From positions 1-58,839 of IMG/VR virus record IMGVR_UViG_3300009183_000107: 58,839 bases of DNA; one strand, given 5' to 3'. The position numbers were made by a program, and so were the translations under genes. The notes under the pieces were generated by a model. It worked only from the letters and a program-made list of their open reading frames with translations. It had not been told where the DNA came from and ran no database searches. Position 1 is the first letter of the stretch. Every line of letters begins with the position of its first letter. This DNA comes from a virus. Shown piece by piece: positions 7,685 to 16,011 of the stretch.

Positions 7685-8670
7685 TGTCATTGTCAAAAGA
7701 TTTAAAATCAGCAATGAATCGTAACTCCCCAGAATGGCCAGTAGTAAAAAGAGGCCCGTCAATAAAACTCCCAACTGTTCCAACTGTTAAAAAAGAAAAG
7801 TCGCAGTTTAAAACATGCGTAGTTTTACCAGATATGCAATGTGGTTATTTCAGGGATGTAAATGGCAATTTTGTTGCTATCCATGATGAAATTGCAATCA
7901 ATCTGGCTGTTGAATTTATTAAAGAATCAAAGCCAGATGTAATTGCGATGAATGGAGACAATGCTGACTTTGCAGAATTTGGAAAGTACAGACTAACTCC
8001 TGCTTATCAATTGACAACACAAAAAACAATTGATTATTTAACAACGCTTATGGCGCGCCTTCGTGCAGCATCTCCACTCGCTGAAATTGTTTGGCTTGAG
8101 GGAAATCATGAAGCAAGATTAGGAAATTATATTCTTGATAATGCAAATGCTGCTTTTGGTTTGAAGCGTGGGAATATCCCAGACTCATGGCCAGTCATGT
8201 CGCTTCCTTATCTTTGCAGATTTGAAGAATTTGGTGTTAAGTATTTACCAGGATACCCAGCGTCAACATATTGGGTTAATCGTAAGTTGAGAATTATTCA
8301 CGGACACAAAGTCGCATCTGGAGGAAGCACTGCTCATAAGTACCTCGCAACAGAAAAGACTTCAGTTCTTTATGGACATATCCATCGCCGCGAATGGGCA
8401 GAGCGAACCCGCCAAGATTGGGATGAGGATAAAACTATTCTCGCCGCATCAGCAGGATGCCTTGCTCGCGTAGACGGTGTCGTGCCAAGCACAAAAGGCG
8501 GGACCGACCTCGACGGACGCCCAATCCCATGCACGGAAGACTGGCAGCAGGGAATTGCTGTTGTCCACTATGTCGCTGGAGATGGTCCATTCCATCTAGA
8601 ACTCGTTCCAATTCACAATGGTTCTATGTTCTATCGCGGAAAGATTTATAAGGCAGACAAGAAAAAATGA
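7684..8670 (+). CDS. Calcineurin-like metallophosphoesterase
   Basis: A 328-aa protein with the metallophosphoesterase motifs in order: LPDMQ at 49-52 (Asp50, with Gln52 where the family usually has His), NGDNADF around Asp92, EGNHEAR around Asn141/His142, then IIHGHK and YGHIHRREW near the C-terminus. The family hydrolyses phosphomono- or diesters, including nucleotides and nucleic acids, using two metal ions. The Gln for His exchange in the first motif may alter metal binding. It overlaps the preceding gene by one base and the following by ATGA. The substrate is unknown; a role in DNA processing or packaging is only contextual. Confidence 0.85.
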   Translation: MSLSKDLKSAMNRNSPEWPVVKRGPSIKLPTVPTVKKEKSQFKTCVVLPDMQCGYFRDVNGNFVAIHDEIAINLAVEFIKESKPDVIAMNGDNADFAEFGKYRLTPAYQLTTQKTIDYLTTLMARLRAASPLAEIVWLEGNHEARLGNYILDNANAAFGLKRGNIPDSWPVMSLPYLCRFEEFGVKYLPGYPASTYWVNRKLRIIHGHKVASGGSTAHKYLATEKTSVLYGHIHRREWAERTRQDWDEDKTILAASAGCLARVDGVVPSTKGGTDLDGRPIPCTEDWQQGIAVVHYVAGDGPFHLELVPIHNGSMFYRGKIYKADKKK

Positions 8671-8969
8671 CAGAGGGTCGAGACCCTCTTGAAAGCCAGA
8701 TGAACCTGCGCTTTCCGATGATTACTATTTCTGTTTCCTACGAAGACCGAGATGAGCCAATCCATGTTGATTTGGGCTCAATACCGCCATTTGTTGCTGT
8801 TTCTGTATTCGAACGCATACTAGATGCAATGAGTAATATTGCAGTGGGCCCCAAAATTACATTTAAGGGTGATGTAATAGCCAAGCCCTTTATGGCTTCT
8901 GATGTTACATTCCAAGACCTATTGGACATGTTTGGTCAAAACGAAGACGAAGAAGACGAAGACAATTAA
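8667..8969 (+). CDS. Hypothetical protein with acidic tail
   Basis: A 100-aa protein whose ATG overlaps the metallophosphoesterase stop. It has a predicted beta-rich middle (MITISVSYEDRDEPIHVDLG) and ends in a run of Asp/Glu (NEDEEDEDN). I recognise no family. It is the last gene before the capsid promoter. The acidic tail could mimic DNA or act as a small chaperone, but this is speculation. Confidence 0.6.
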   Translation: MTEGRDPLESQMNLRFPMITISVSYEDRDEPIHVDLGSIPPFVAVSVFERILDAMSNIAVGPKITFKGDVIAKPFMASDVTFQDLLDMFGQNEDEEDEDN

Positions 8970-8987
8970 AAATAATCTAACCCCTGC

Positions 8988-9016
8988 TTGACAAACTAGC
9001 AAAGAGCAAGCATAAT
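8988..9016 (+). promoter_or_regulatory. Sigma-70-type promoter for the capsid gene
   Basis: A perfect TTGACA (8988-8993) lies 17 bases before CATAAT (9011-9016). The predicted start is near 9023, leaving an untranslated leader of about 58 bases before the major capsid ATG and its AAAGGAG site. It is the best consensus promoter I found in the window, fitting a highly expressed gene. Confidence 0.8.
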
Positions 9017-9080
9017 ATTTAATACGAGGTGCTTACCTTGTGTCCGAAGTTCCACTATTACTCAAAAGGAGTATATCACT

Positions 9081-10379
9081 ATGGCTACAGATAGCCGTTT
9101 AAAGGAACTCAAGTCAGCCCTCCGTGCAGTTCTTGCAGATAACGATGACATCGTTAATCATGCAGGTGCTACCCGCGAAGAAGGCGGACCTGAGATTCAA
9201 GTACAAGCAAAGCATGTTGAAGCATTCCGAGGCAACCTCGCAAAGGCACGCGAAATCCGTGCTGAAATTGAGGCCTTGGAAGGCATGGGCGAAATTCGCT
9301 CATGGGCTGAAGGCATGACCGCACCAGTAGCACAGACCAAGTCTGGTTTGATTGTTCCACAAAGCGCAAAATCGCTTGGCGAGCAGTTCATTGAATCAGA
9401 CGAGTTCAAGGCAATTGCTGGTGGTAAGTCTGGTTACACGATGCATGCTCCGTTCCAAGTGAATGGTGCATTCTCGTCACACTGGGGTCGCAAAGATGTC
9501 TACACAGGATTGCCATCAGGCACTCCTACAGACTTCGGTACGCCACAGCGTGAGGGTATCGTAGAGCGTCAGAAGCGCACCATGCGCGTACGCGAACTCT
9601 TCGATGTACAGCAGACGAGCAGCAACATGGTTGAATACTTCCGTGTTTCTGGTTTCACCAACAACGCATCAACTGTTGCAGAGCGCAACGACGCAAACAA
9701 CGCCTTTGGTGTAAAGCCACAGTCGTCAATGACCGTCGTTGGTGTTCAGGCTCCAGTTCGCACGATTGCTCACTACGAAGTTGCTCACCGCAATGTGTTG
9801 GACGATGAGCCAACCCTTCGTGGAATTATCGACAACGAACTGTTGTACGGACTCCGCTTGGTAGAAGATGACCAGATTCTTAACGGAAACGGTGTTGGAC
9901 AAAACCTCACTGGTATCCGTTCGACCTCTGGAATTCAGACCTCAACTTGGTCAAGTGGTGCCGCTGGAGATACCCGCCTCGATGCAATTCGTCGTGGTAT
10001 CACCAAGTCGTTGCTTGCTTACTACGAGCCAACAGGTATGATTGTTCACCCGAACGACCTCGAAGACATCGAACTCACGAAGGACTCACAAGCACAGTAT
10101 TTGATGCTTATGTCCGTATCGATGGGTGCAGATGCTCGCTTGTGGCGTTTGCCAATCGTCAGCACGCCAGCAATTACCGAAGGCAAGGTTCTCCTTGGTT
10201 CATTCGGTGTTGGCGCAACGCTGTACGACCGCATGGAGGGCAACATCCGCGTTTCCGAGCAACACAGCGACTTCTTTGTTCGCAATGCAGTTGCAGTACT
10301 TGCTGAAGAGCGTATTGCACTTGCTGTTAAGCGTCCAGAGTCGTTCGTTGAAGTTTCACTCAACAGCGCACCTGCCTGA
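9081..10379 (+). CDS. Major capsid protein (HK97 fold)
   Basis: A 432-aa HK97-type capsid protein. Residues 1 to about 95 are a charged helical delta domain (RLKELKSALRAVLADND ... AKAREIRAEIEALEG) expected to be removed by the protease. SLGEQFIESDEFKA begins the likely mature region. It continues through a Gly/Pro-rich loop (143-159) and the VRELFDVQQTSSNMVEYFRVSG strand, to a P-domain containing NELLYGLRLVEDDQILNGNG and the C-terminal FFVRNAVAVLAEERIALAVKRPESFVEV. It is transcribed from its own promoter, has a strong AAAGGAG site at 9065-9071, and is followed by a strong terminator, so it forms a self-contained high-expression unit. The exact cleavage site is not determined here. Confidence 0.95.
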   Translation: MATDSRLKELKSALRAVLADNDDIVNHAGATREEGGPEIQVQAKHVEAFRGNLAKAREIRAEIEALEGMGEIRSWAEGMTAPVAQTKSGLIVPQSAKSLGEQFIESDEFKAIAGGKSGYTMHAPFQVNGAFSSHWGRKDVYTGLPSGTPTDFGTPQREGIVERQKRTMRVRELFDVQQTSSNMVEYFRVSGFTNNASTVAERNDANNAFGVKPQSSMTVVGVQAPVRTIAHYEVAHRNVLDDEPTLRGIIDNELLYGLRLVEDDQILNGNGVGQNLTGIRSTSGIQTSTWSSGAAGDTRLDAIRRGITKSLLAYYEPTGMIVHPNDLEDIELTKDSQAQYLMLMSVSMGADARLWRLPIVSTPAITEGKVLLGSFGVGATLYDRMEGNIRVSEQHSDFFVRNAVAVLAEERIALAVKRPESFVEVSLNSAPA

Positions 10380-10402
10380 TAATCACAGTCAGAAAAGTGA
10401 AA

Positions 10403-10428
10403 AGCCTGGGCTTCGGCCCAGGCTTTTT
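10403..10428 (+). terminator. Intrinsic terminator after the capsid gene
   Basis: AGCCTGGGC (10403-10411), a TTCG loop and GCCCAGGCT (10416-10424) form a 9-bp GC-rich stem, extendable by flanking A-T pairs. It runs into TTTTT (10424-10428). This is a textbook bidirectional-looking terminator 24 bases after the capsid stop. Confidence 0.9.
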
Positions 10429-10434
10429 GCTTTG

Positions 10435-10443
10435 TGCTAATAT
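10435..10443 (+). promoter_or_regulatory. Extended -10 promoter placing a leaderless start
   Basis: TGC followed by TAATAT (10438-10443) is an extended -10 element directly after the capsid terminator. The expected transcription start falls at about 10450, the A of the next ATG, and no ribosome site precedes that ATG. No convincing -35 is present. Confidence 0.5.
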
Positions 10444-10449
10444 CTTTAC

Positions 10450-10614
10450 ATGTCACAAATTGTAGTAATCGCTCCACGCGATATTTACGAGAACATCGAA
10501 GGCAAGAGTGTGAGGGTTGTCCGTAAGGGCGAGCGCATTAGTGTCGAAGATGCAATGCGATATAAGGTCATGCCTATCTCGGTAAATGACCCATTCGCTA
10601 CAGAAACAAAGTAA
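10450..10614 (+). CDS. Small conserved-looking head-region protein
   Basis: A 54-aa frame beginning MSQIVVIAPRDIYENIEGK and ending NDPFATETK. It has no Shine-Dalgarno but lies 6 bases after an extended -10 element, consistent with a leaderless mRNA. The alternating hydrophobic and charged pattern (VVIAPRD, VRVVRKGERISV) suggests a small beta-rich fold. Located between the capsid and the connector genes, it may be a capsid-associated or connector accessory protein. The family is unrecognised. Confidence 0.6.
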   Translation: MSQIVVIAPRDIYENIEGKSVRVVRKGERISVEDAMRYKVMPISVNDPFATETK

Positions 10615-10617
10615 TCC

Positions 10618-11034
10618 GTGGACAGCCTGGACCCAAAGAAATTTGGGTTGAACGACGATATAGATTTTGCCGCGTACTGGGTGAAGGATGAGCCTTTCCT
10701 AAGTTTAAAAAACGCAATGTATGAACTAATCCAAGATGATAAAGATTTTCAATACGACTATCCGTACGATGCAATTTTCAATCAGGTATGTGCAAGTGGT
10801 TTGATAAAACAAGCCCATACAAGTGATTCCCTAATCGAGGTCAGGTATGGATGGGAGCCGCTGGATTCAAGTAGCGTAATCATGCACTCCTGTAGGGGCT
10901 ATGTGGTTCACCCAAGGATTTATTTTGAAGGCAACAATGCTGGCTTTTTGCTTGAGATGGAAGAGGATGATGCGGAGCCAATAATTTGCTTTTTTGAATA
11001 CCGCAAGATTTTCTGGGTTGCCCCAATCCGATAG
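10618..11034 (+). CDS. Hypothetical protein of the connector region
   Basis: A 138-aa protein starting at GTG 10618, 3 bases after the preceding stop and without a visible ribosome site, so it probably depends on re-initiation. It is rich in aromatic and acidic residues (FAAYWVKDEPF, DKDFQYDYPYD) and ends with FFEYRKIFWVAPIR. I recognise no family. Its position between the capsid and head-tail connector genes suggests a virion or assembly role. Confidence 0.55.
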   Translation: MDSLDPKKFGLNDDIDFAAYWVKDEPFLSLKNAMYELIQDDKDFQYDYPYDAIFNQVCASGLIKQAHTSDSLIEVRYGWEPLDSSSVIMHSCRGYVVHPRIYFEGNNAGFLLEMEEDDAEPIICFFEYRKIFWVAPIR

Positions 11035-11052
11035 ACCCTCTAAAAACAATGG

Positions 11053-11058
11053 TGTAAT
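11053..11058 (+). promoter_or_regulatory. Possible -10 element of a leaderless promoter
   Basis: TGTAAT (11053-11058) ends 8 bases before the ATG at 11067. No Shine-Dalgarno is visible in the interval, and ATAGAC (11031-11036) is a weak -35 at 16-base spacing. The arrangement resembles the other putative leaderless starts in this window but is weaker. Confidence 0.3.
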
Positions 11059-11066
11059 GTGTTTTT

Positions 11067-11639
11067 ATGGCAATTTTGAATTACGCTGACCTTGCTCGTG
11101 CAATGAACAAGACTTTCAGTGCTGGTGAGCAGGCTGCGGCTTCAACTATTCTTTCTGGTCTGGAATCAGAAATTTCATATTTGCTGAATCGCCCCTTAAA
11201 CCCAGTTCGCATCACTGACGAGAAGCACATGCTTGAACCTGGACAACGCCAGTTATTTTTACGCAAAGCCCCAGTGCGAAGTGTTATCTCATTCAGCATT
11301 GGGTTGATTGATAATGCATCGGCAACATACACAACGCAAAATATTTATGACTTTGATGTTTACCCTTGGGGAATTGACAATGTTCTGATTGCTGGGCTTG
11401 GTTATCAGGCGCTTGTAACCTACAACGCTGGCATGCTTGACGCAGATGCATCAGCACTAGAGCGCGTAATTCTTTCCGCTGCAACACGAGAAATGAGTAA
11501 GGTACTCATTGATGCGCAAGGTATGGAGCGTCTAAAGGTTGAAGGAACTGAGTACTTCTTCGAGCCAACTCCTGGCGGTGGATTCACCGACCAAGAAGTA
11601 AAAAATATTCTTCGCTACAAGCGCAGGGTTATTAGGTAG
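11067..11639 (+). CDS. Head-tail connector (HK97 gp6 / SPP1 gp15-like adaptor)
   Basis: A 190-aa protein with the typical adaptor order: an N-terminal helical part (LARAMNKTFSAGEQAAASTILSG, then ESEISYLLNRPL), a beta insertion with LRKAPVRSVISFSI, and a C-terminal helix (ASALERVILSAATREMSKVL). Such proteins dock onto the portal ring after packaging. Gene order before the closure and neck genes supports the call. No ribosome site precedes the ATG. Confidence 0.75.
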   Translation: MAILNYADLARAMNKTFSAGEQAAASTILSGLESEISYLLNRPLNPVRITDEKHMLEPGQRQLFLRKAPVRSVISFSIGLIDNASATYTTQNIYDFDVYPWGIDNVLIAGLGYQALVTYNAGMLDADASALERVILSAATREMSKVLIDAQGMERLKVEGTEYFFEPTPGGGFTDQEVKNILRYKRRVIR

Positions 11640-11642
11640 TCC

Positions 11643-11978
11643 ATGCGCGGCGCATTTGAACAAATCACTGTTCGGCGCAAATCATCTGTGACTGTAGATG
11701 CAGAGGGCGTTTGGACACCAGTATTAAGTGATGTAACCTATAAGGGTTCAATCCATCAAAAATTTACAGAAGAAGGTCAACCTTCAGATTTAGGTAAATA
11801 TGGTGAAAGACGGAGTCTAGTGGTGAGACTCCCAAAGCAAACATCCGTAGTCAGTAACGACCAAATCGTGATTACTGGATACCATGACAGCATGGATGGT
11901 GTTTATGAAATTGAAGGTTTAATCTATACCCATACTCATTTAAGACTAGAAATACGAAGGACGCTTTTAAATGAGTAA
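11643..11978 (+). CDS. Head closure / stopper protein
   Basis: A 111-aa beta-rich protein: ITVRRKSSVTVDAEGVWTP, SIHQKF, RRSLVVRLPKQTSVVSNDQIVITG and YEIEGLIYTHTHLRLEI. The size, the R-R-K strand start and the position after the adaptor match head-closure proteins (SPP1 gp16/HK97-type Hc1) that seal the connector before tail joining. It ends inside the next gene with an 8-base overlap. The call rests mainly on context and fold pattern. Confidence 0.65.
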   Translation: MRGAFEQITVRRKSSVTVDAEGVWTPVLSDVTYKGSIHQKFTEEGQPSDLGKYGERRSLVVRLPKQTSVVSNDQIVITGYHDSMDGVYEIEGLIYTHTHLRLEIRRTLLNE

Positions 11979-12474
11979 GAGAATGAAATCGATTGATAAC
12001 TTGATGTCTCAAGTTGATAAAAGAATTGCAAGCGCAATAAACGCTGGCATCGCTGGAAACTTTTATACTGCCCAAGAACTCGCACGCCAAGGCGAGCAGG
12101 AAATCAAAAAAATCATTGACCATCCTGGCTCATATAAAACATACGGAAACAGCAAGAGCCAGAGGATGTCTAGCCGTCCTGGGGAGCCTCCATCTGCTGA
12201 CCCAAGTGGTCCATTGTACAAATCTATATATTCACAAACATTGAGCAAGGTTGGAGATAACCCAGCACGAGCAGTTTTCGGCTCAAAGTTAAAGTATGCA
12301 AGATTTCTTGAGTATGGAACTGAGCGCATGGCGCCAAGGCCATTTGCCAGACCAGCACGAGAAAATATTGCTTTAGGAGCCAGGAAAACAGTTGCTAATG
12401 CTTTTACTTACTATATGTACAAGAGGTTTAAGGGCATGAAGCCATTGAATGTAACAATTAAGGTCGGTGAATAG
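11971..12474 (+). CDS. Neck / tail completion protein (HK97 gp10-like)
   Basis: A 167-aa protein with the family hallmark near its centre: an SRPGEPPSADPSGPLYKSI segment, then KLKYARFLEYGTERMAPRPF and ARPARENI. This pattern is typical of HK97 gp10-like neck proteins (Ne1), which bridge connector and tail terminator. The N-terminus is helical and basic (MSKRMKSIDNLMSQVDKRI). It overlaps the stopper gene and is followed at 3 bases by the tail terminator gene. Confidence 0.85.
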   Translation: MSKRMKSIDNLMSQVDKRIASAINAGIAGNFYTAQELARQGEQEIKKIIDHPGSYKTYGNSKSQRMSSRPGEPPSADPSGPLYKSIYSQTLSKVGDNPARAVFGSKLKYARFLEYGTERMAPRPFARPARENIALGARKTVANAFTYYMYKRFKGMKPLNVTIKVGE

Positions 12475-12476
12475 TT

Positions 12477-12863
12477 ATGGCTTCAGTTGGAGGTTCAATT
12501 CGTACCCGTTTGCTTGCAGCAAACCTTGCTGGCATTACTGGTATCTTCCGTGATTTTGCTCCACCAAATACAGCAAAACCATATATCACATACAGCGATG
12601 AATTAAGAAATGTGCCAGAGATAATCGGTGATGGTTTGGTAAAAACTCGTCGAAGAATGGTCCAGTTTGATTTATGGCAAGATAGGGCTTCCGAGAATAC
12701 ATCTCTGGTCGACTCTATGGTTTCAGCACTTGATGGACTTGGGCAGTTTGACTCAGATGTGTACATCTACAGGCTAAGAGTTTCTGATATCCAAAGGATA
12801 GTATCATTAGAGGATAATGTTGTTCATCATGCACTAACGCTTGATGTATTCCAGAAGGCGTAA
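12477..12863 (+). CDS. Tail terminator protein
   Basis: A 128-aa protein with the alpha/beta pattern of siphophage tail terminators: IRTRLLAANLAGITGIF at the N-terminus, YITYSDELRNVPE, RRRMVQFDLWQDRASENTSLVDSMVSALDGL and a final HHALTLDVFQKA strand. Such proteins cap the tail tube and set its joining to the head. In most siphophages the major tail protein follows immediately. Here that gene is about 31 kb further on, and fibre-like genes come next. Confidence 0.75.
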   Translation: MASVGGSIRTRLLAANLAGITGIFRDFAPPNTAKPYITYSDELRNVPEIIGDGLVKTRRRMVQFDLWQDRASENTSLVDSMVSALDGLGQFDSDVYIYRLRVSDIQRIVSLEDNVVHHALTLDVFQKA

Positions 12864-12865
12864 TC

Positions 12866-13534
12866 ATGGCTTTTACACTTATTACAGTTACTGGCACATA
12901 TCTATTGCCGACTGGTCACCCAGCGAGTGGCTCCGTGTCGTTCACGCTTACAGCACCAATGCGGGACGCCAGCACAGATGTAACCATTACGCCGCAAGAG
13001 CAAGTTGTAGCCCTAAGTAACAGCGGCTCAATCTCGATTAATCTATATGCAAACGATGACGCTACAACACAGCCAGACGGTGTTACATATGAAGTAAACG
13101 AACGGCTAAACGAAACTGGATACAATAAGTACTATTTTACACTAAATAGCAATTCTCCAAATCGCAGATTCAGCCTTGCTGATGTTGTTCCAAATACAGA
13201 GCCGATAGTCACTTATAACTACGCGACTAAAGAGTATGTAGATAGCAATATTGGCGTTACGGCAACAAGTATTGCATTTACGCCAACTAGCGAAATAATA
13301 TCGACTACAGTTCAGGCCGCGATAGAAGAGGTACGGGCAAAATCCAAATATGTCCATACCCAGGCATCTTCTGCAACGACCTGGTCAATTACGCACAATC
13401 TTAAATTTTACCCAAATGTTTCAATTGTTGACTCTGCCCTTTCCCATGTGATAGGCGAAGTCACCTATATCAACGAGAACAGCCTGACAGTATCGTTTAC
13501 AAGCGCTTTCTCTGGAAAAGCCTTTCTTTCTTAA
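12866..13534 (+). CDS. Tail-fibre-like / receptor-binding structural protein
   Basis: A 222-aa beta-rich protein. The N-terminal domain (TVTGTYLLPTGHPASGSVSF, SNSGSISINLYAND) resembles the attachment domain of actinophage minor tail or fibre proteins that convert polymer parameters into a beta sandwich. A YATKEYVDSNI helix follows at about residue 118, a common trimerisation register marker in phage fibres. The C-terminal part (TTWSITHNLKFYPNVSIVDS) looks like a small knob domain. It starts the 14-kb adhesin array. The function is inferred. Confidence 0.6.
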   Translation: MAFTLITVTGTYLLPTGHPASGSVSFTLTAPMRDASTDVTITPQEQVVALSNSGSISINLYANDDATTQPDGVTYEVNERLNETGYNKYYFTLNSNSPNRRFSLADVVPNTEPIVTYNYATKEYVDSNIGVTATSIAFTPTSEIISTTVQAAIEEVRAKSKYVHTQASSATTWSITHNLKFYPNVSIVDSALSHVIGEVTYINENSLTVSFTSAFSGKAFLS

Positions 13535-13550
13535 ATACCTTCGCACACTT
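13535..13550. repeat. 16-bp motif, copy 1 (upstream of fibre gene)
   Basis: ATACCTTCGCACACTT directly follows the stop of the preceding gene and lies 57 bases before the ATG at 13607. It matches the sequence at 43761-43776, upstream of the major tail gene, in 15 of 16 positions. Confidence 0.7.
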
Positions 13551-13575
13551 TTGTTATAAAAAAGCCTATTCTTAG

Positions 13576-13589
13576 GGGTGCGCGCACCC
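13576..13589. promoter_or_regulatory. Perfect 14-bp GC palindrome in a leader
   Basis: GGGTGCGCGCACCC is a perfect palindrome 5 bases upstream of the TGGAGG ribosome site (13594-13599) of the next gene. It could fold as a short stable hairpin that protects or tunes the mRNA, or act as an operator. No T-run follows. Confidence 0.5.
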
Positions 13590-13606
13590 GCTATGGAGGT
13601 TTTTAG

Positions 13607-15307
13607 ATGAAATTCGTAACAAACTTAGACCTTAATCAAAATCAACTGATTAAGGGTACTTTTGAAGTACTTGCAAGTGACCCGAACACTAACCTGTTCG
13701 ACGGTCGAATGATTTTCAATAGCACCGAAGGTGTTATCAAGGTTTACGACATTACCGCCTCCGCATGGCGAAAGATGGTTACGGGTGTAACTTCTGCTGG
13801 CTCCCAGTCCTCAGCACTAACAATCAATGAGGCAAATGGTGTAGTTTCAATTACTCCAAACCTTGCAAGTTCTGCAAGTGCTGGTTTGATGTCTGCATCA
13901 GACTTCTCCAAGTTGGCAGACGCAGCCTCAGAGGCAACTGCGAGCAAACTGGTAATCCGAGATGCCAGTAGCCAGGCAAAGTTCGGAACGCCTACAGACG
14001 CATCACATGTTGCGACCAAGGGCTATGTTGACTCGGCCCGCTCTGGACTAGATGTTAAGCAGTCGGTTCGTGTAGCCACTACTGCAACAGTAAACCTTTC
14101 AACAGATGTTGACAACGCAAGCGTTATTGACGGTGTAACTCTTGCTACTGGCGACCGAATCCTCATCAAGGACCAAGGCGCTGGCGGTGTGGCTCATGCA
14201 GACAACGGTATTTATACCGTCAATGCTTCTGGAGTGCCAACACGAGCAACTGACTTTGATAGTGACGCAGAGGTAACACCTGGAGCATTTACATTCGTTG
14301 AAGAAGGTACTGCAAATGGTGACTCTGGATATGTAGTTGCAACCAATGGTTCAATCACTGTTGGTTCAACCGCAATCCTCTTCACACAGTTCTCTGGTAC
14401 TGGTCAAATCACTGCTGGCGATGGTCTCTCAAAAGACGGAAGTACCCTCAATGTCAATGATGACGATGTAACCATCTATGTTGATGGAAACGACGACCTT
14501 GCTGTCAAGTCGTCAGCAACTGCTGGTCAAGTTCTCCGCTCAGTTGGTTCAGGAACCGCTGCTTGGGGTGCTCTAGACCTAGATAGCGCGAACTCCGTTA
14601 CTGGTACTCTCGCCATTGCAAACGGTGGTACAAATGCTTCAGACGCATCGACCGCAAGGAGCAACCTTGGTCTTGCAATTGGAAGCGATATCCAGGGCTA
14701 CGATGCAGAACTTGCAGCACTTGCTGGACTTACTTCTGCCGCTAATAAACTTCCATACTTCACTGGCTCTGGAACAGCAGCACTTGCCGACTTTACATCT
14801 GCTGCCCGCGACTTGCTCGACGATGCCGATGCTGCAACGATGCGCACAACCCTCGGTTTGGCCATCGGAACTAATGTTCAGGCATACAGCGCAGCACTAG
14901 CAGCAGTTTCAGCAAGCACCTATATTGGTGATGACAGCATCACGACTCTTGGAACAATCACCACTGGTACTTGGAACGGCACGACAATCGCCATTGCAAA
15001 TGGTGGTACCGCTGCTACATCAGCCGCAGGTGCACGAACAAACCTTGCTGCAACTACTTCTGGAACCACAAGCACCCCAGTTCTTGCTCGTATTGCCAAG
15101 CAAGGTAACACTGCACACTCTGGTGGAGTTTCAACCACAACTGTTACTCACAACTTCGGGACAACCGATGTAATGGTGCAGGTGTACCAAGTTTCTACTG
15201 GAGAAACAGTAATCGCTGACACGATTCGCACTAACGGTAATACGGTCTCGGTTGTGATTAACGGCTCTGTTGATACCAACGAATTTACTATTGTTGTAAC
15301 TGGCTAA
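13607..15307 (+). CDS. Tail fibre protein with reusable KNQ-type module
   Basis: A 566-aa Ser/Thr/Ala/Gly-rich protein beginning [17 protein letters not shown]. It contains a [17 protein letters not shown] trimerisation-like helix (about 132-148), a module with [21 protein letters not shown] (about 180-270) seen four times in the window, fibre repeats of the type [21 protein letters not shown] (two copies), and a C-terminal knob with [20 protein letters not shown]. Those repeats are typical of distal tail fibres. It has a strong TGGAGG site and a conserved 16-bp motif upstream. Confidence 0.8.
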   Translation: MKFVTNLDLNQNQLIKGTFEVLASDPNTNLFDGRMIFNSTEGVIKVYDITASAWRKMVTGVTSAGSQSSALTINEANGVVSITPNLASSASAGLMSASDFSKLADAASEATASKLVIRDASSQAKFGTPTDASHVATKGYVDSARSGLDVKQSVRVATTATVNLSTDVDNASVIDGVTLATGDRILIKDQGAGGVAHADNGIYTVNASGVPTRATDFDSDAEVTPGAFTFVEEGTANGDSGYVVATNGSITVGSTAILFTQFSGTGQITAGDGLSKDGSTLNVNDDDVTIYVDGNDDLAVKSSATAGQVLRSVGSGTAAWGALDLDSANSVTGTLAIANGGTNASDASTARSNLGLAIGSDIQGYDAELAALAGLTSAANKLPYFTGSGTAALADFTSAARDLLDDADAATMRTTLGLAIGTNVQAYSAALAAVSASTYIGDDSITTLGTITTGTWNGTTIAIANGGTAATSAAGARTNLAATTSGTTSTPVLARIAKQGNTAHSGGVSTTTVTHNFGTTDVMVQVYQVSTGETVIADTIRTNGNTVSVVINGSVDTNEFTIVVTG

Positions 15308-15314
15308 TATAAAT

Positions 15315-15328
15315 AACCCCGTGGGGTT
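15315..15328 (+). terminator. Weak hairpin after the fibre gene
   Basis: AACCCCGTGGGGTT is a perfect inverted repeat 8 bases after the stop at 15307. The stem is only 5-6 bp and only TTCAT follows, so termination would be partial at best. Confidence 0.35.
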
Positions 15329-15351
15329 CATACAAGAGATTGACTGAGGTC

Positions 15352-16011
15352 ATGGCTCAAAAATTTACAGTACCCGTAACGATTAAGAATCTGTCATCGG
15401 CAGGCTCGGACGGCATCACTGTATTTCTTGACCAGGAATCTTTTGCAAGACTCAAAGTAGAAGCAGGCGGGCGCATTACATGGGGTGCTGGTGCTGGTGC
15501 TGGAGACACAAACCTATACCGCGACACCGCAAATGTTCTCAAGACTGACGATACTTTTAAGTCTGCTGGTCTGTTCGTTGCTGGAACACAGATTGACCCA
15601 ACTGGCGCAACTGTTGGAGATGCACTCGTATTCAACGGAACAAAGTTTGTTTCGGCTTCCGTTTCTAGCGGAACTGGTAATGCATCTCTTGTCGTATCAG
15701 CCACACCTCCAGCGGGAGCAGAAGAGGGTGACCTGTGGTTTGAGTCTGACACCCTTAAGACATTTGTTTACTACGCCTCTGACTGGGTGCAAATAGGTAT
15801 CACTAGTGTCGCCTTGCTTGATGACATTGGGAATGTCTCAGTACCTTCTCCAACTGTTGGTCAGATACTGGTCTATAATGGCTCCGCATGGGTCAATCAG
15901 GACAACAGTGCTAGTTTATTAGACATTGATGGCGGAACAAATTTCGAAGAGATTTTTGAAGCAGAACTTACAAATATGGTCGAAGCAATTTATGATGGAG
16001 GAGTGTTCTAG
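15352..16011 (+). CDS. Tail-fibre-associated protein
   Basis: A 219-aa protein if the ATG at 15352 is used. An in-frame TTG at 15340 is possible, and neither start has a well spaced ribosome site. The first 60 residues (MAQKFTVPVTIKNLSSAGSD, SFARLKVEAGGRITWG) are typical of a fibre cap that displays per-sample beta strands. The middle carries GDLWFESDTLKTFVYYASDW, and the C-terminal part has LLDDIGNVSVPSPTVGQILV-type repeats shared with two neighbouring genes. The stop overlaps the next GTG (TAGTG). Confidence 0.65.
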   Translation: MAQKFTVPVTIKNLSSAGSDGITVFLDQESFARLKVEAGGRITWGAGAGAGDTNLYRDTANVLKTDDTFKSAGLFVAGTQIDPTGATVGDALVFNGTKFVSASVSSGTGNASLVVSATPPAGAEEGDLWFESDTLKTFVYYASDWVQIGITSVALLDDIGNVSVPSPTVGQILVYNGSAWVNQDNSASLLDIDGGTNFEEIFEAELTNMVEAIYDGGVF

